From Warburgia ugandensis (lineage: Eukaryota; Streptophyta; Magnoliopsida; Canellales; Canellaceae), in assembly GCA_035236585.1 (NCBI GenBank), contig CP141132.1:21303945-21367944 (forward strand): a stretch of 64,000 bases of DNA, read 5' to 3'. The stretch's first letter is position 1. Each line of letters starts with the position of its first letter. The position numbers and the translations under genes are program-made. This document shows positions 24,472 through 36,300 of this stretch, in pieces. The notes below the pieces were generated by a model. That model ran no database searches. It was not told the DNA's origin and was given only the letters and a program-made list of their open reading frames with translations.

Positions 24472-26353
24472 ATGGATAAATGTGAATGAGCATGGAAAGA
24501 ACATCAAAAGAATATGAGGAGGGAATCGAAAAGTTCATAGAGACCAAACTTAGGGTAGGGTGATTGTAATCACATGTGTTGCCCTTATTTAAAATGTGAA
24601 AACTTGAAAAAGGTAAGTGTAGTGGAGTTAAGAGAATATTTGTGTTTCAATGGAGTTGATGAAAGCTATGACTCATGGTTTTGGCATAGAGAAGAACTTC
24701 TACATGGGCCCTCAACAAGGGTAGGAAGATTTGAAGGCACTGTAAGAAGTGTCGTACACAGTATAGCTACACTGATGTTTCAAGATGCATATGATGACTT
24801 CCATACCAACCTTGAACTATTACAAAATACATTAGAGGAAGCCAATTCCTGTGGCTAAATATTATACAAAGTTCTTTTTGGTGGTAGAAATTTATAATGT
24901 GAAATCGAGATTTAGTTTTCCAGATCAAGGTTTTACAAAAGTCTTGAAAGTGGTGGGTAAAATGCTACTTAAGGAGAACAAACTAGCGAGGTCCACATGG
25001 GAGGTGAAGAAAACCTTACCTACACTAGGGTTAAGTATGAGAAGATACATGCTTGTCCCAATGATTGCATCAAGGAGCATAAGGATAAAACTACATGCCT
25101 AATGTATGGACAGTTAAGATGGAAGTTGAAGAAGAATTCAATTGAGATGGTGAAGAATGTTCCTGCAAAGGACCAATGGTATTTCTCATCTATTCCAAGG
25201 CTTAAAAGAATTTTCATATTACAGAAACAATGAAGAAACTAGTATTGCATGCTGAGGAGAGGGTACTTAATAACTATTCATGCCATTTAACAGATAGCCC
25301 AACATGGAAGCTCATAGACTTCTTATAGCCAAATTTTGGCACAAACTTAAAAACCTACAACTTGCATTATTTGCAAACTGACTTAATCCTCATGGTTCTA
25401 TGAGCAACATGTGTAGTTGTTGGCCTATTAAAATGGTTTGTTACAACCTCCCACCATTTTTGTGCATGAAGTGGAAGTTCATGATATTGTCTATGTTAAT
25501 ATCATGTTCGAAGTAGCTAAGAAACAACATTGATGTGTACCTGGCTCCCTTGATCCATGATCTTAAGATGTTATGGGATGTAGGTACTGAAGCTTATGAT
25601 GCATACAAGAAAGAGTCATTCACCTTAAAGGCTATATTGTTGTGGAAAATGAGTTACTTCCTTGCATATGATAATTTGTCTAGATGCACCATGAAGGGAT
25701 ATAATGCTTGTGCTATCTATAGTGACCAAACTTATGTTATACAATTTAAATAAAGGATGAAAATGGCATTCCTTGGCCACAAAGGATGGTTGCGTAGAGA
25801 CCATCCATAGTATTTTGAAAAGGGGGAATTAAATTGTAGTATAGAGATAAGGACACATCCAAAGATGTTAACAGGATGATAAGTATTGGAACAGGTTGAA
25901 AACCTTAATGTTTTATGGGGAAGGAAGAAAGTGACTAAACATACAGGTGAAAGCAACTCTACATTTTTTTTGGAAGAATAGGTCAATATTCTTTCAACTA
26001 GCGTACTAAAAATCACTATGTCTATGCAATGTGTTTGATGTCATGCACATTAAGAAGAATGCGTGCAAAAGCTTGATTGGTACCTTGCTTAACATGCTCG
26101 GAAAAACAAAGGGTGGACTTATAGCTCTAATAGATCTTATGAAGATGGGTTTGAAGAGAACGTTGCATTCACAACATAGGGCAGTCGAGGAACGAAAATC
26201 AAATTATAGATTTGATAGAGAGGAGAAAATAATAGTGTGTAAAACCCCCTCAAAATTCAAAATCTCAAATAGCTACTCTTCAAACTTTAGAAATATTGTC
26301 TCAATGGGAAAGGTGAAAGTGTTAGGGATGAAGTCACATGATTGCTATACATT
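24472..26353 (+). pseudogene. Outer CACTA TNP2 transposase, N-terminal and central part
   Basis: Begins ATGGATAAATG (MDKCE) with a stop soon after. The N-terminal transposase-associated domain follows (CPYLKCENLKK, ELREYLCFNGVDESYDSWFWH). Next is the zinc-binding region (YEKIHACPNDCI, CLMYGQLRWK, NVPAKDQWYFSSIPRLKRIF). The transposase_21 core is at 25260-26350 (VYLAPLIHDLKMLWDVGTEAYDAY, MFDVMHIKKNACKS, YSSNFRNIVSM, MKSHDCYT). The reading stops at 26353 where the inner CACTA starts and resumes at 34919. Stops and frameshifts occur throughout, so it is inactive. Confidence 0.9.
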
Positions 26354-26490
26354 CGCTATGAAAATTAAGGTCGTATAAGATGAAAAAAATATAAGATGGT
26401 TTATACACAACCCTCTTATATAAAAAATATATAAGATGGTTCATCAAAACTATCCTATAAGTATAAGATGGTTTTGGAGAATCGTCCTTT
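26354..26490 (+). repeat. Inner CACTA 5' terminus and subterminal repeats
   Basis: Three ATAAGATGGTT units start near 26391, 26431 and 26463, with the partner ATCCTATA / TCGTCCTTTATA between them, so each forms an imperfect inverted repeat. The same family is at the 3' end, a different sequence from the outer element's array. Confidence 0.85.
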
Positions 26491-26967
26491 ATATATTGTT
26501 TTTAAAATAGTAAGTAGTTCAACCATGTATTTTTTTACTCTTGGCTACTCTATAGAAAACTCAAAGATTAAGTTGGATTTAGAATGCTTTGTCCTGAACT
26601 TCAATTTTTGTGGTTGATATCAGTTTGGGTATGTATTCTTTCATGTTTTTTGTCCTATGCACTTTATTTCATGATTATGTAAACTTTTCCCCTCTTATGT
26701 TTGCATCATTCATGTGTATGGATCGATTGGTAGTGTGTGAATCATTTATGTTATTGAATCGGTAATATTTTTACGCCATTCTCTCTTCTAATTATTCCAA
26801 TCATAGAGTTATAACTTGGAACCATATCTAATATATATATTTCTTTCTAACTGTATATACATTTTCTTTGCAGACCAAGTTTTTAGTTAAATGCCTAACC
26901 CAATGTTATTAGTCTTGGCATGTATACAAAGTCTTCACAGGCATCTAAATTTCAAGCTTTTAACAAA

Positions 26968-29429
26968 ATAGACAAATACATTTGGATGACTGTGAAAGAT
27001 CATTGATAGAATATGAGGAGGAAATAGAAAGTTCTTAGAGTTTGCATTGGGGGTAGGGATTATTGTAATCAGATGCGATGTTCATGCTAGAGATGTGCAA
27101 ACCTAGAAAAGATTATTGTAGGTGAGTTGAGAGGACATTTGTACTTCAATGGAGTCAATGAAAGCTATCACCCTAGATGTGGCATGAAGAGGGAATTCCT
27201 CATAGCCCTCAATAAGGGCAGAGTGTGAATATGATCATGAAACCATAGCAAATTGATGTTTTGAAATGCATTCATTGACTTTTAGGATGATTGTCAACAA
27301 TTCCAAACTACATTAGAGGAAGCCGATGAGCCACTATATGTTGGATGTATAGATTATACAAAGTTGTTTGTAGTGGTAGAACTATAATGTGAACTCGATA
27401 TTTAGTTTTTGTGATCAAGGTTTTACAAAATTGTTGGAAGTGGTTTGTAAAATGTTGCCAAAGGAGAATAAACTGGTTAGGTCGACATAGGAGGCAAAGA
27501 AAACACTAATTACACTAGGGTTGAAGTATGAAAAGATACATGCCTGTGCCAATGACTATATATTATACAGGAAGGAGTATCAAGACAAAACTACATGCAC
27601 AACTTGTGGACATTCAAGATGGAAGCTGAAGAAGAATTCAACTGATTGGCAAGTGAAAGATGTTCCTGCAAAGGTCCTATAGTATTCCTCCTATTCTAAG
27701 GTTCCAAAGAATGCTTTACATTAAAAAAATAGTGAAGAAACTAGTTTGGCATGTTGAGGAGAGAGCAGGTCATAAGTATTCATGCCATCCCACAAAATAG
27801 CCCAATGTAAAAGCTTGTAGACTTCATGTGGCCCGAATTTGGAGAAGAACTTAGAAACCTATAACTTGCAATATTTGTCGATGGGATTAATCCTCATAGT
27901 TCTATGACCAGTAGGTATAGTTGTTGGTGTGTTATAATAGTTTATTATAACCTTCTGCAACATTAGTGCGTGAAGAGTAATTCATGATGTTAACTACATT
28001 AATATCATGTCCTAAGAAACCTAGGAATGACATTGATGTGTACTTTTCTCTATTGATTGATGATCCTCTGAACTTGTACAAAGGGGTTGAAGTTATGATG
28101 TTAAGAAGTAAGAGACATTCAACCTTAAGGCTTTACTACTATAGACAATCAATGACATTCATGTGTATAGTAATTTTGTAGGATACACAATGAAGGGATA
28201 CAATGCTTGTCCTATTTGTAGTGACCAAAAGTGTCTCATATCGCTTCAACATTGCAGGAAGATGCCATTCTTAGGCCACCGAATATGTTAACATAGAAAC
28301 CATCCATACCATTTTAGAAAGGGAAAATTTAATGGTAGTGTTGAGACTAGGATACCTCTAAAGAGGTTGATTGGATAACAAGTATTGGAATAGGGTGAGA
28401 ATATTAATGTCTCATGGGGGAAGAAGAAGGCAACTAAGTGTGCATGTAACACCAACTTTAAAGGTTGTTCTAAGAAGTTAGTAGTATTTGAGCTTGTGTA
28501 CTAGAAATCCTTTCACATGCAGCATGTGCTTGATGTCATGGACATTGAAAAAAATATCTGTGTAAACTTGACTAGTACCTTGCTTGACATGCTAAGAAAA
28601 ACAAAGGATGGACTTGTACCTCGAATGGATCTTATGATAATGGGCTTGAAAAGAATGTTGCATCCACAAGATAAAGGTAGGTGAGGAACAAACTTGCCTA
28701 AAGTAAATTATACTCTTTGTAGATAGGAGAGAAGAATATTGTGTAAAACCTTATCAGAGATTAAAGTGCTAGACATGTACTCTCAATCTTTAGAAACATT
28801 GTCAACATACAAGAGTTGAAACTCTTAAGGATGAAGTCACACAATTATCATGTATTGATGAAACAACTCTTCCCCATAACAATACATTCAATTCTACAAG
28901 ATAAAGTTAGAGAATCTATTACTAAATTCTACTATGTCTTTAATGCTTTGTATAAGAAGGTGGTGGATACTTTGAAATTATAAAAAATCTAGGAGCATCT
29001 AGTGACAACCTTGTGTGAATATAAGACAATCTTCCCACTATCATTCTTTGATATCATGGTGCACTTAACACTACACCTCATTGATGAGGTTAGTTGGTAT
29101 GGACTGGTTTCTTTGTGATGGATGTACCATTTGAGAGGTACAAGAAGGTGTCAAAAGGGTATGTACAAAACCACAATTGGCTAGAGAGGTCTATTGCTGA
29201 ATGTTACATTGCAAAAGAAGTAGTGGAGTTTTGCAATGAGCATTTATCAGGAGTGGATGTTATTAGAATCCTTAGAAAGAAACTATCATGAGGATTAAAT
29301 GATCCAAGCATGGGTGAAACTCTCCCTAGTAGCCATGTATAGACTGTTGATCATAAGGAATGGGATCAAGCACACCTTTATGTGTTGCAAAACATTAATG
29401 TTGATGAAGTTCAGCCATCCATTGCGTAA
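26968..29429 (+). pseudogene. Inner CACTA TNP2 transposase remnant
   Basis: A paralogue of the outer TNP2, alignable from the start (the ATG is now ATA at 26968-26970). N-terminal piece: ELRGHLYFNGVNESY. Zinc region: YEKIHACANDYILY, CTTCGHSRWKLKKNS, DVPAKV. Core: CPKKPRNDIDVYFSLLID at about 28000, then the degraded histidine-rich motif near 28520 and LKSH-like sequence near 28835. The C-terminal part is open at 29094-29291 (PFERYKKVSKGYVQNHN, SIAECYIAKEVVEFCNEHL) and continues to WDQAHLYVLQNINVDEVQPSI. Many stops and shifts. Confidence 0.88.
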
Positions 29430-29539
29430 GTAATTATGCCCTCTTTAAGGTTTCTTTCAATTTTTCTATATATGTTGAAGGCAAATGTACTATATATTGA
29501 ATGCATATACATAATTAATTTTCATCTCTTCATGTATAG

Positions 29540-30290
29540 CAAGTACATGGACTTCTTAAAAGAGAGATATCCAATAGATTCAAAGAAACAAAAGTGGCTA
29601 CAAGATGAGCATTGTCATTCCTTCACTACTTGGATTTATTAGAAGGTATTTAAATACAATGAATTAACACTTTCATTCACTTAATTGATTTGTAATGCAT
29701 TAATCATCTTACTTTGTAATATATTATACATAGGTTTTAAATCAATGAGATGTTCAAGGTCATAATATTTGTGAAACCTTGGATCGGATGGTAATGGGAC
29801 CTCAACTAGAAGTAATAAAGTATGTTGAATATTGTATCCATGGTAATGACTTTCACACAAAAGACCATGATAACTTAAGAGCACAACAACTTAGTGGTGT
29901 TAGTTTAGTTGCTAAAGCTACTTTCAAAGGACAACAACCCAATTGTAGCTACGATAGTTACTAAGGACTATATGCGAGATATGGGTGTTGGATTACACAT
30001 TTAGATCTATGGTTCTCTTTAAGTGCTATTGGGTAGAACACAACAAAGATGGCATCAAAACCGATGCCCTTGGATTAATGTCGGTTGATCTCAACAAGAT
30101 TGGCTATCAAAATGATCAATTTATTTTGGCATCTTAAGCGAGACATGTATTTTATGAACAAGGTAAATATGATATGAGATGGTCAATTATTTTATAGCCT
30201 CCCCAAGGGACTTCTATAATGAAGATGACCTAGGTGACATGATAATTGATTACCCTTGTATCACTACAAAATGCCTTCAATCCATCTAAT
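29540..30290 (+). pseudogene. Inner CACTA TNP2 C-terminal extension (DUF4216-type region)
   Basis: After an intron-like AT-rich gap, 29540-29645 reads KYMDFLKERYP, then WLQDEHCHSFTTWI. From 29790: QLEVIKYVEYCIHGNDFHTKDHD, SGVSLVAKATF, VLFKCYWVEHNKDGIKTD, LNKIGYQNDQFILAS, ARHVFYEQ, which is the pattern of the DUF4216 domain that follows TNP2 in plant CACTA elements. Contains stops; noncoding today. Confidence 0.82.
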
Positions 30291-31109
30291 TGGAGAGAAT
30301 GAGATAGATAATGTGTGTGATGGCGGTGAGTAGGGTTCTTGGGTTGGATTACATTGTATATGAGGGGTCAAATTAAAGTGTTTGTACATTTGATGTGCAT
30401 ATGTAATTGAATGAGTTTTATAATTAATCAAGTTATATATAAATCATGTGTCATGCCAATCATAGGTTATACATCAGGAAAATGAGGATGGGGTCTCACT
30501 CTATCCTTCACAGCTTACAAAGATTTTCATGATTTCAAAAAACAGGGGAAAACTCATATTGTAGAACCACAGGTATACTCCTAATAGAATGTACTTAGAT
30601 TTTGGTATTATTATTCCTATCTATCCATGCATATAAATAATTGCATTCTTATTTCCATTTAGAATGATGTTGTGGTATTCTTGTAAAAAAAAATTCAACA
30701 GTTTTGTGTGTATATTCCTAGATGTAAATTCATTCATAGCTTGCATATTGTATTTTTGGATCTTACATGAACTTTAGCCAAGATATTATTCATTCTATGG
30801 GTAAAATGGAGTATTATTTAAAAAATATTGCTAATTATAGAATACAAAATGTATTTGGTATAGAATTGTAGAAGGAAAATTGAAGTCAAAATATTTTTTG
30901 AGAGTACGGAAAAGTATGCACATACAAACTATTGAGTTTAAGTTGTAATACCTTAAATTATACTTCAATAAGTATGTTATTTGCTTAGTTATGTCAATGA
31001 ATATAAGCTTGCTTAGGTGGTAATGTTATATGAATGAATGAGCTTCCTAAGACTTAATTGTCTTCTGACATGAACTTTCGTTCTTGTTTTCTAAATGTAT
31101 TATTTTCAC

Positions 31110-33180
31110 ATGTATAGGAAACATGAAAGGTGAAGAAAATGCATATCATGATGAACAATGTAGGATGGCTCTACCTATTAAGAGAAAGGGCAAAGGGCTA
31201 ACAAAAATGAAACATATTATTAAGAGAAAATCTAAAGGATTAAAAGAGACAATATAATTTAATAGTAAAGTGTAGGAGATAAGTGAGAGTGCACATGCTT
31301 ATACCAGTTTAGTTTGCTGCACTATTGATGTATGGTGTTAGTCTCAATAACTGATTGGAGACATGTTTCACCATCAATCAAGGATGTAATGTGAGATATG
31401 GTGAAGGCATAAATATGATTGTTAGACATAGTATACTATGTGCCTTATCTTGTTTTATTTCAAATAGACTAACTTACTTCTTTTACCTTTGTAGTCTGTC
31501 TTTGCCATCATTGACGAGTGCAAGAATAACTGCCTACAAAGGGGGCCAGTGAACAATGGAGGAAATAGAAGAGTAAGCTTTTAAGAAAGTGCATACTTCC
31601 AAATGCCAATAATTAGTCGACGTTCCACACTATTCTTAAGTATTATATCCTCTTCACTAACCAAGAAGCATGGAATCAATTTGTATAGATTAGGTTGCTT
31701 CTAATTTTGAGATAATTACAACTAGCCCAAAGTTTGATTCCTCTAATTATTAAAGTCAATTGTATTTTCATTGCATTCCTTTGATGTGTAAGAAAAGCAC
31801 AATTAATCATATGCAACACTACCTATCCAAGGTTGATTACACATGGTTAGAATAACAAGAAGTAAGTTTATGTGAAAGTTCATCTAGATTAATATACCAG
31901 TATTTCATTTCATTAAGTCTAATCAAGTGTCTCTCTTGATAACAAAAGAAGGCTGGGATCATGGATCCATTGACTGTGCTCTTCTCTAGAAAATGTAACA
32001 TTCACAAATTGTAAGTGGTTTTAGGTGTCTACCTTTGTATTCCTTGCATTATATTATATACATGAAATTATTCATGTTCTATTAACTACACATGTAGGAA
32101 GAGTTGACCCAAGAAAGTGTAACTACATGAACTTTGAGTAGCAATGCTGCAAAGGGGAACATTCTTTATATGATTATGGGTAATAAGTTCGAGCACTCTA
32201 GTTGAGTAAGGGGCCAAGATGTGGTGTGGTTTCTTCCAAATTCTTCCATAAAGTAAAGACTACTCCAGCAGTGGACTTGGAAGAATTGAAGGAGAAAATG
32301 CTCAAAGAGTTTTACCAGAAGGTGAGGAATGACCTGCATAAGGACTTCTGGAATTTGAAACCTTTATGTGAGAATGTTGCCTCTCAACTCCCATCTCATA
32401 ATAGGCGCAATTCTTCTTTCAAAGAATAAGTGGATGAGCAATTTTTTGAAGGAGATTACCTAATCAAGGAGGTATGTATTGACATGTTTGCTATCTCAAT
32501 GTTTAATTTCTTAGTAAACTTCATTCATTCTTATGTATATGCCATTTCTAATTTGCAGTTGGGTTAATGCATACTTCAGCCATATACAGTGATAACTAAG
32601 TCATTATGGCTACATTGTATGAGGTTTCGGTGATGTTGCATGATAGGTTGATGCATCCACACACTAAGTGTGCATGCATTACTACCACCTCCAACCCGAT
32701 GCCCCTTACCATTTCTAATGGAAGCAGATGATATCCATAATGTTGGGGATGCAATTGGATATCATGTAGCTTGGCTAGAGAAGTATAGTATAGCAATGTT
32801 ATCCATGGTATGTACATGGTGTCATTCTTAAAGCAATTTTCAACAACAATTTTAAGGCATCATCTATATTTTTAATGTTATCTGCATATAATGTTATCTA
32901 GAAGTAGCATAAGGCACTGTTGAGACTGACCATTGAAATCATCCTGTTCTAGGTATTTACATCTATTTTTGAATATCTATGTCTCTCTTTTAATATATAT
33001 ATATTAATTACTAATATCTGCATCATTACAACCACAGTGTGGAGATCAGTTGGAGGTTCCACCTGACACGCCTCCATTCTTGAGGGGACTGCATAGACTA
33101 ATCAATGAAGATAACGAAATCAGCCCCCTAAGCATAGAGGCTGGTGTGATTGGAGATGACATAGTTGAGGTTTAGTAATG
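31110..33180 (+). pseudogene. Inner CACTA second-gene (TNPA/TNP1-like) remnant
   Basis: MALPIKRKGKGLTKMKHI, then a segment with GDMFHHQSR resembles the start of TNPA-type proteins (R-G-x-T-K-M-x-x-I, then W-x-x-V-P). A later exon-like piece at 32210-32430 reads VDLEELKEKMLKEFYQKVRNDLHKDFWNL, the coiled-coil motif near the end of that family. Intervening sequence looks intronic and stops are common. In active elements this protein binds the subterminal repeats. Assignment rests on position and short motifs. Confidence 0.6.
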
Positions 33181-34429
33181 AAAGGGGACCTCGTAGCCAT
33201 ATGTAATATGGCTCAACTGGAATACCCACACTTCATCATCTATATTGGATATGTTATGTAACTACTCTATTAAGAATCAGATTGACATTACTTGTTAATA
33301 AGAAATTATATGCATTTGACATTAGGTTTCTATAGGTCTTTGCATGATAAATTGCAAAGATTAGCAGTCAAAGATGTTTACAAATTCCTTGACCTTGCTA
33401 TAATCTCTTCACTAAAAGAGCATTTGCACATAGAAAAAGAAATATAAGATATCACATCTGGGTTCTGGCATTGTGAGAAGGGGCAGGCCTTACTAATGCC
33501 CTATAATAGCTATTAAGTTATCAAATATCTTACTAACTTATGTCATTTATTAAACATGAAAATCCATATGAGTAAAGTTTTGTAAATTTCATTTGAATGA
33601 TTATATATATATATGTCTCATTGGATGCTACTAGCATTGGATGTGCATGGTGAGTATGCATTGTTTTCTTATTCTTATGGAGTGCACATCTGAGGACCAC
33701 TGATGAAAATGATCAACAAGTAAGTATTTAATATTTTATTCATTATAGTAGCTAACCAACTAATAATTACTCTATTATTGATATCTAATGCTTTTTTTAA
33801 TATAAAAAAAAACTATATGCAGTGCATGGTATAAATGGACTAAGTTGGAAAATGTAAATCACCCAACCAAACTCTCTTGGAAAAAGGTTAAGATAAGGTT
33901 TACTAGTTCTTTAGTTTAATTTATAACCTAAACTTACAATTAGAATTGAAATTTGTTTCTTTTCTATTATCTTTGTCATGAAATTTGTTACAATCTGTCA
34001 ATTTATAAAGGCAAGACAAATTACTAATCATTGTTTTACAATTTTCTACATTTCCTAAATGACTCAAATATATGTCTCAATTGATTTAATACATGTTATA
34101 TATCTTGCAAGCTGATTTGGGAAGCAAGAGTTACTCGCTAGATCTAAATGACATTAGAATGGAAAAAATTGAATTTATTTTGACTTTTAATTTGTAGATC
34201 ACAATGTTATTCAATGTAGATACAAAATAGAACTTCATTTATATCAATGCCTTTATTTTTAATTTTGATTGAAATCTCTATGTGCTTTATTTGTTTTAAT
34301 GAAATGTGTGTATGGAGAAGTACAATGGGGAATGATTAAAGTGAATGCATTGTTATTAAAATGATTGTAGCCTATATAAATGAGGTAAATGTGTTCTTTA
34401 TATCTATTGATAGTGATTGACAAGTGTAT

Positions 34430-34915
34430 ATTTTGACTGTAGGAAAAATGTACAAATAGAAAAAAATGAGAAATATAGGAATTGTGCTAGAATTGTATGT
34501 AATATATAGGATGCTTTTCTAAAAAATCATTCTTTATACCAAATTATATGAGAAATATAGGATGGTTACTCAAAAATCGTCCTATTTCATCATGTAATAT
34601 AGGATGGGTTTGAGAAAACTATCTTATATCATCATGAAATATAGGATAGTTTTGATAAAACTATCCTATATCATCATATAAATACAGGATGGTTTTGGGA
34701 ACATTGTTCTTTACTTTTCCTATAATATAGGATGGTTTTCTAGAAATTGTCCTATATATTTCACATAATATTGGATTATTTTCATGAATCATCTTATATT
34801 ACATGGTGATATAGAATGATTCTTGGTAACTGTCTTAATTTTGCCTTTATTTTATAAGATGACTAGGTATTAAGATGATTCTATAACCATCTATAATCTG
34901 CTAGCCATAATAGCG
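34430..34915 (+). repeat. Inner CACTA 3' subterminal repeats and terminus
   Basis: About eight units spaced roughly 40-45 bp, each near ATATAGGATGGTTTT...AAAACTATCCTATA, an imperfect self-complementary motif (for example at about 34556, 34600, 34640, 34684 and 34726). Same family as the 5' end repeats. The element terminates ...CCATAATAGCG at 34915. Confidence 0.88.
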
Positions 34916-34918
34916 ACT

Positions 34919-35290
34919 AATGCAATAACTCTTGCATATAGCAATACGTTTGGTGCTGCAAGACAAAGTTAGCGGATTTATTACAAAATTATGCTACGTC
35001 TTCAATGTTGTGCAAGAAAGTAGTAGATGTTTTAAAATTATAAGAAATCCAAGAACATCTAGTAATAACTTTACGTGAGCTTAACACAATCTTCCCACCA
35101 TCCTTCTTTGACATTATGGTACACTTAATAGTGTACCTCATTGATAAGGTTAGACTCTGTGGGTTGGTTTGCTTGTGATAGATGTACCCGTTTGAGAGGT
35201 ACATGAAAATTTTAAAAGGGTATGTATGGAAGCACAACTAGCTGGATGGTTGTATAGCCTAATGTTAACATATCAAGGGAGAAATGCATG
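34919..35290 (+). pseudogene. Outer CACTA TNP2 transposase, C-terminal part
   Basis: Continues the frame interrupted at 26353: ATGCAATAACTC (M Q stop L), HIAIRLVLQDKV, LCYVFNVV, then LNTIFPPSFFDIMVHL and MYPFERYMKILKGYVWKHN. It is clearly related to inner TNP2 28850-29230 but not identical. The match fades near 35290, close to the gypsy fragment. Confidence 0.9.
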
Positions 35291-35369
35291 TGTTATAATT
35301 TTTGGCCAAAAACCATAATTTAATACTATAAGTTAGAAGACATTGTAGCTAATTGGATACTTTTTCTAC

Positions 35370-36300
35370 AAATTTAGACACTCATCAAATACTTATCAAA
35401 GAGCTTGATTATGGGTTTACAATTAATGGTTTTTAGTTGGGAGATGAACTTGTTCAAATATTGGACACAGCTTAAGAAACATTGAATTTTCTTTTCAATC
35501 TTGTACGGAGACATTTCTTAATTTTCCTTTATCTTAAAAAGGTCAACTTGGATGCCTCTTTGGGTGACCATTAACTTGAGTAACTTGCTGTGACTCAAAA
35601 AAATGCATTTGTTAGGATTCAATGTTAACTCATATTGGCATAGTCAGTTGATGAATTTCTTCACAGCCATGATATGACCTTCCGTTGTGGGTGATTAAGT
35701 AATCATGTCATCAATGCAGACCTCTACTTGTGTATTGGATTATGCAATAGGGTGGTAGCCATTCTTTGATAGGTGGCTTCTGCATTCATGTAGATAAAGG
35801 ACATCACTACGTAACAATAAGTTTGAACACTGAATGAGAAAGGATTCATGCCCTTATCTTCAAATGTTATCTCAATCTAACTATGTCTTAAGAAGCAATC
35901 TATGAAGGAGAGCAAAGCATTTATTCCTGGGTGATCAACTAAGAAATCTATGTGAGGAAGTGGAAAGCTATCTTTGGGGCTAGCTCTGTTTCAATCTCTA
36001 AAGCCAATATATACTCTCACTTGGCCATCTTTATTTGGGATGGGCACAATGTTGGCCAACCAATTTCGATAGTGAACAAATTCTATGAAACTTGCTTTCA
36101 ACTATGTTTGGATTTCTCCCTTGATATGTTGTTCTCATTATTTTCTTATCCAATGGGTCTTTTTATTGGAAAGGATTAGCATGAAGAAAGGTGGGAAAAT
36201 AATTTTACATAATGATTGTGTTAATTTCAAGCATATCCTTATAGGACTAGGAAAAGACATTTATGAACTTTGTGACTAGGGACACAAGTTTTAACTTTTC
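35370..36300 (-). pseudogene. Ty3/gypsy reverse transcriptase remnant
   Basis: On the minus strand from about 36300: YKDMLEI, then LKASFIEFVHYRNWLANIVP, PNKDGQVRVYIGFRD, NRASPKDSFPLPHIDFLVD, LLSFIDCF, NAEATYQRMATTLLHN, a degraded catalytic box, LNPNKC-like sequence, TQRGIQVD, and CFLSCVQYLNKFISQL. WLANIVP, SPKDxFPLPHIDxLVD and NAxATYQR are hallmarks of plant Ty3/gypsy RT, closest in style to the Tat group. The usual catalytic YVDDM is lost (LMT with a stop). No protease, integrase or LTR could be tied to it. Confidence 0.88.

Larger units (their letters stand above)
26354..34915 (+). mobile_element. Inner CACTA (En/Spm) element, 8.56 kb, inserted in the outer TNP2
   Basis: Ends are CGCTATGAAAATTAAGG at 26354 and, on the opposite strand from 34915, CGCTATTATGGCTAGCAG: six identical terminal bases, one change from a CACTAT terminus. 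The target duplication is ATT (26351-26353) and ACT (34916-34918), 3 bp as expected for CACTA elements with one mutation. Removing the element with one ATT restores the outer TNP2 frame (CYTLMQ). Inside are 5' subterminal repeats, TNP2, a DUF4216-type region, a TNPA-like region and 3' subterminal repeats, the full CACTA layout. The stretch 33185-34430 is AT-rich with no gene recognised. Confidence 0.88.
23413..35290 (+). mobile_element. Outer CACTA (En/Spm) element, interrupted and 3' truncated
   Basis: Outer pieces are 23413-26353 and 34916 to about 35290. A candidate 5' terminus CACTCTAAAATTGGGG (canonical CACTA with one change) is preceded by TAG (possible 3 bp target site). Subterminal repeats of one sequence family follow (to 23975), then a TNP2-type transposase that the inner CACTA splits. 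The 3' end is not found: about 80 bp after the transposase fragment, minus-strand gypsy sequence takes over. Confidence 0.8.
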
